Shown one piece after another: positions 13,682 through 15,918 of a stretch of DNA of 15,918 nt. The notes under the pieces were generated by a model. It had not been told where the DNA came from. It ran no database searches and saw nothing but the letters and a program-made list of their open reading frames with translations. This DNA is from Promethearchaeota archaeon (lineage in GTDB: Archaea > Asgardarchaeota > Lokiarchaeia > Sigynarchaeales > SOKP01). The first letter of the stretch is position 1; each line of letters opens with the position of its first letter. The position numbers and the translations under genes were made by a program. The stretch lies in contig SDNV01000063.1 in the NCBI GenBank assembly GCA_004524515.1, forward strand, positions 1 to 15,918, given 5' to 3'.

Positions 13682-14932
13682 ATGGTTTTGAAGTATTTAA
13701 AAAAGTTAAAAAGGCAGCATCTGAGTTTATTTCTTCTTATAATTATTCTTATTCAATTCAATTTCTTTATTTTTTATGGATTAGCGAAAAAGGAAAGTGA
13801 TATCTCCGGATTTTCTAAAGAAACAGAAATAAACAAAGGGGAAAGTGTTTCTTATCGTTTTTCGAATAATATTCAATTCGAAATTGAGACAGAAGTGTTT
13901 ACTGAACTTGATATTGGCTATAATGAAAGAATTGAAAATAGAGAGACTTCAATGAAGATTAAAAATGAAAATCCGATTTCGCTAGAAATAGAGGTAGAAA
14001 GATCAATGGAGAACTTTGGATTAGCAAAAAGGCCTAAAGAACCGAAACAAGGAGAATATCAGTTAAGATCACAATATCAATGCATTTATCATATAAAATC
14101 TAATAGCTCAATAGAAAAAATAAAAATAGAATTTAAGAAAGATTCAGAGTATGGGTTAGATCCGCTTATCGGATATTCATTAGCTATCTATGAAGAGGAG
14201 GAAAGTTCATGGGAACTATTGGATACTGAGGAAATTTCTCATGATTCTGACATCTATTTAAAAAGTTCAATTTCAGATTTAGAAGCGGATAAAGATTATT
14301 TTATCACTATTTATGAAGTTAGTTATATAAATTACGTTTGGATTATTGGAACTATAATTCTTGCTATTGGGATATTATCTTTAGCTGTAATTATTTCCAA
14401 AAAAGATTATATACATTATTTAAGAACAAGATCTACGCTTATTCAAAAAGGAGCTCATCGTTTAACTTTAGATGAAGTATTAGAGAATGAAAATAGAAAT
14501 AAAATTCTTGATTTAATATTAAACGAGCCAGGGATTCATTTTAATGAATTATTACGAAAGTCGGAACTCGCACCTGGAAACTTAGTATGGCATCTAGATA
14601 TTTTAGAAACCTACAAAATAATTGGTAAAAAGAGGATTGGAAATTTCATTGCGTATATCCCTTATTATCAAAAAAATCCAATTTCAAATCTTGATTTAAA
14701 ATTGAGTAAAAGTAAACTTACCTTAGATATATTAGAAATGATTGAGAGTGAACCTGGGATTTGGAGTAATTTAATAACTAAGAGAAAAAAGGTCGATCAC
14801 AAAACCATTCATTACCATATTAAAAAATTAATTGATTTAGGGTTAGTCATTCTTAAGAAGGAAGGAAGGAAAAAAAAGATCTATCCTAATTTGGATTCTG
14901 AATATTTTAAAAACTCATTAACCAGTGATTAA
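13682..14932 (+). CDS. Membrane-spanning one-component regulator with two winged-helix domains
   Basis: 416 residues. TM1 (about 13-34) is an uncleaved anchor, 35-216 is extracellular, TM2 is 217-239 (YVWIIGTIILAIGILSLAVI), and the rest is cytoplasmic. Two winged helices follow: about 268-328 (NRNKILDLILNEPGIHFNEL, then GNLVWHLDILETYKIIGKKR) and about 338-403 (TLDILEMIESEPGIWSNLI, then HKTIHYHIKKLIDLGLVILK). Both have the 'EPGI' turn common in archaeal ArsR/MarR-like domains. The outer domain resembles that of the previous gene: NENPISLEIEVE against DDPINLTMKC, then FGLAK against LGLLK, IYHIKSNSSIEKIKIEF against VAEIKSSEDDIEAKLRI, and a W-containing IYEEEESSWELL. The simplest reading is a surface sensor that binds DNA while still in the membrane. 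Its 3' end overlaps the converging CDF-like gene by 26 nt. Confidence 0.82.
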   Translation: MVLKYLKKLKRQHLSLFLLIIILIQFNFFIFYGLAKKESDISGFSKETEINKGESVSYRFSNNIQFEIETEVFTELDIGYNERIENRETSMKIKNENPISLEIEVERSMENFGLAKRPKEPKQGEYQLRSQYQCIYHIKSNSSIEKIKIEFKKDSEYGLDPLIGYSLAIYEEEESSWELLDTEEISHDSDIYLKSSISDLEADKDYFITIYEVSYINYVWIIGTIILAIGILSLAVIISKKDYIHYLRTRSTLIQKGAHRLTLDEVLENENRNKILDLILNEPGIHFNELLRKSELAPGNLVWHLDILETYKIIGKKRIGNFIAYIPYYQKNPISNLDLKLSKSKLTLDILEMIESEPGIWSNLITKRKKVDHKTIHYHIKKLIDLGLVILKKEGRKKKIYPNLDSEYFKNSLTSD

Positions 14933-15918
14933 TTTCATTAGCAAAAATAATTAGTAATATAAAAGAAATTACAAATAATAAAAAAAAGACCAATCCACGA
15001 GGAATTCGGGGGCCTACATAAACTCTTTTGGCACGATCTTTATACTCTTTTGCTTTGGCTTTATAATAGGTTTGTAAACCTCGAGGAGTTAAAGTTAATT
15101 GATTTCCTAACTTTTCCACAAATTTACCATTAAATAATTTATCGAGATGCTTTTCTGCGATTTTAGCACCTAAATCCTGGTAAAAAAAATCTGCAAATCC
15201 TATATAATATTGTCGCCCAAGAAATAATCCACGTTCAAAATTTTTTAATAATCTTTCTCTAGTCATGTTTTCTCTTCTTATACTTGCTAAAATATACCCA
15301 GTTAAACGGTCATCATATAATTGATCTGCCATAACCTTAATAGCAGTTATATCAAAATCTTCTTCAGTTACGGTCAATTCTTTTAAAACTTCGATTCCTT
15401 CTTTAAAAACTAAAATTGCTATAATTATACCAATAAGTGCATCTACAAAATAGATTTTAAATATAGCAAAAGAAAGGCCAATAGCAACTCCTAAAGATAT
15501 TTTTACATTCAAGCCAGAATCTTTAGAATCGCTCAGCAAAGAGAGATTGCCAGATATTCTTCCCACTAAACTTTTCAAATACATCAAAGCTAAATTTAAA
15601 ATAATGGATACAAAACATATCATATAGGCCTGTACCGTAGGGATGATAGGTCTGGGATTAAGTAATGCTTCGATTCCCGACCATATTAGAATTAATCCAG
15701 TTAACATCATCAACAGTATAATGATGACACTTGCAAGTTTATCCTTTTTTAACCTAAATCCAATAAGATAAATTAATGCAATTTTTATTAAATCTGTAAG
15801 ATTTTCTATTCCTTCATTTATCATTCCTTGAGACGCCAATTGTAATCCAACGATCAACTTAAGAGATGATAATATTATTAAAAAAATGGCTGTAGTGATT
15901 AATATGGTTTTTTCGTTA
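14907..15918 (-). CDS. CDF-type transporter with winged-helix-like tail (5' end outside window)
   Basis: Cation diffusion facilitator membrane domain. The frame stays open to the right edge (…KTILITTAIFLIILSSLK then IVGLQLASQGMINEGIENLTD), so the TTG at 15857 is not the start and TM1 is upstream. Counting from 15857, the TM2 metal motif usually H-xxx-D is E18-xxx-D22 (EGIENLTD), and the TM5 motif is D113-xxx-N117 (SDSKDSGLN), a changed site. Helix 6 ends with VDALIGIIIAILVFKEGIEV, typical of the family. The expected small cytoplasmic dimerisation domain is not recognisable. About 180-270 reads TGYILASIRRENMTRERLL … NQLTLTPRGLQTYYKAKAKEY, the pattern of a winged helix, followed by a basic stretch and an extra TM helix (288-310). 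Possibly transports or senses a cation. Overlaps the sensor gene's 3' end by 26 nt. Confidence 0.75.
   Translation of the reverse strand, partial: NEKTILITTAIFLIILSSLKLIVGLQLASQGMINEGIENLTDLIKIALIYLIGFRLKKDKLASVIIILLMMLTGLILIWSGIEALLNPRPIIPTVQAYMICFVSIILNLALMYLKSLVGRISGNLSLLSDSKDSGLNVKISLGVAIGLSFAIFKIYFVDALIGIIIAILVFKEGIEVLKELTVTEEDFDITAIKVMADQLYDDRLTGYILASIRRENMTRERLLKNFERGLFLGRQYYIGFADFFYQDLGAKIAEKHLDKLFNGKFVEKLGNQLTLTPRGLQTYYKAKAKEYKDRAKRVYVGPRIPRGLVFFLLFVISFILLIIFANEINHWLMSF

Noticed and set aside
1..15918. tRNA/rRNA genes, CRISPR array, transposase
   Set aside because: No GC-rich cloverleaf stretch, no regularly spaced repeats and no transposase motifs were seen on either strand by eye.

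Overview
The window comes from an AT-rich archaeal chromosome. Archaeal/eukaryotic-type genes are present for Bud32, eS28, eL8 (L7Ae), eL24, eS6 and the RNA polymerase subunit Rpb10 (RpoN), together with an archaeal fused Fae-Hps enzyme. AT-rich TATA-like promoters, Shine-Dalgarno motifs on only some genes, long coiled-coil TrmB-type proteins and small four-helix membrane proteins suggest an Asgard (Lokiarchaeia-like) archaeon. That assignment is inference; no marker tree was possible.

Layout. (1) 1-669: the Bud32 kinase of the KEOPS complex, cut by the left edge. (2) 670-3460: an accessory patch. A ribbon-helix-helix (RHH) regulator with a perfect 15-nt palindrome in its promoter is followed by a decayed HEPN-like gene (minus strand), an intact D-Ala-D-Ala-ligase-like ATP-grasp gene (minus), and fragments of a zinc-ribbon gene and a second RHH gene. 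A ~73-bp direct repeat (1164-1236 and 3411-3482) brackets the 2.2 kb between them. Each copy carries the 3' end of an RHH gene facing the 3' end of eS28, so an RHH/eS28 convergent junction was duplicated around an inserted or amplified segment. (3) 3464-5881: information-processing genes. On the minus strand are rps6e, rpl24e, rpl7ae and rps28e. Between rpl24e and rpl7ae lie two plus-strand genes, rpoN and a four-TM protein, and neither has a canonical start codon at its expected N-terminus. (4) 6043-8368: a conserved-looking 268-aa protein of unknown function and the bifunctional Fae-Hps (formaldehyde activation and hexulose-6-phosphate synthase/lyase). (5) 8369-8869: a 500-bp convergent spacer with gene remnants and two small inverted repeats. 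(6) 8870-12714: a TrmB-like HTH protein with a ~500-residue coiled coil, and an MFS/GPH-type transporter, both minus strand. (7) 12903-end: a surface-sensing cluster. A secreted, membrane-anchored ectodomain protein precedes a membrane-spanning double winged-helix regulator with a related ectodomain. Converging on it is a CDF-type transporter with altered metal ligands, a winged-helix-like tail in place of the usual dimerisation domain, and an extra TM helix; it runs off the right edge.

The best candidates for something undescribed are the paired ectodomain proteins at 12903-14932, the CDF/winged-helix fusion at 14907-15918, and the repeat-bounded patch between the RHH gene and rps28e.
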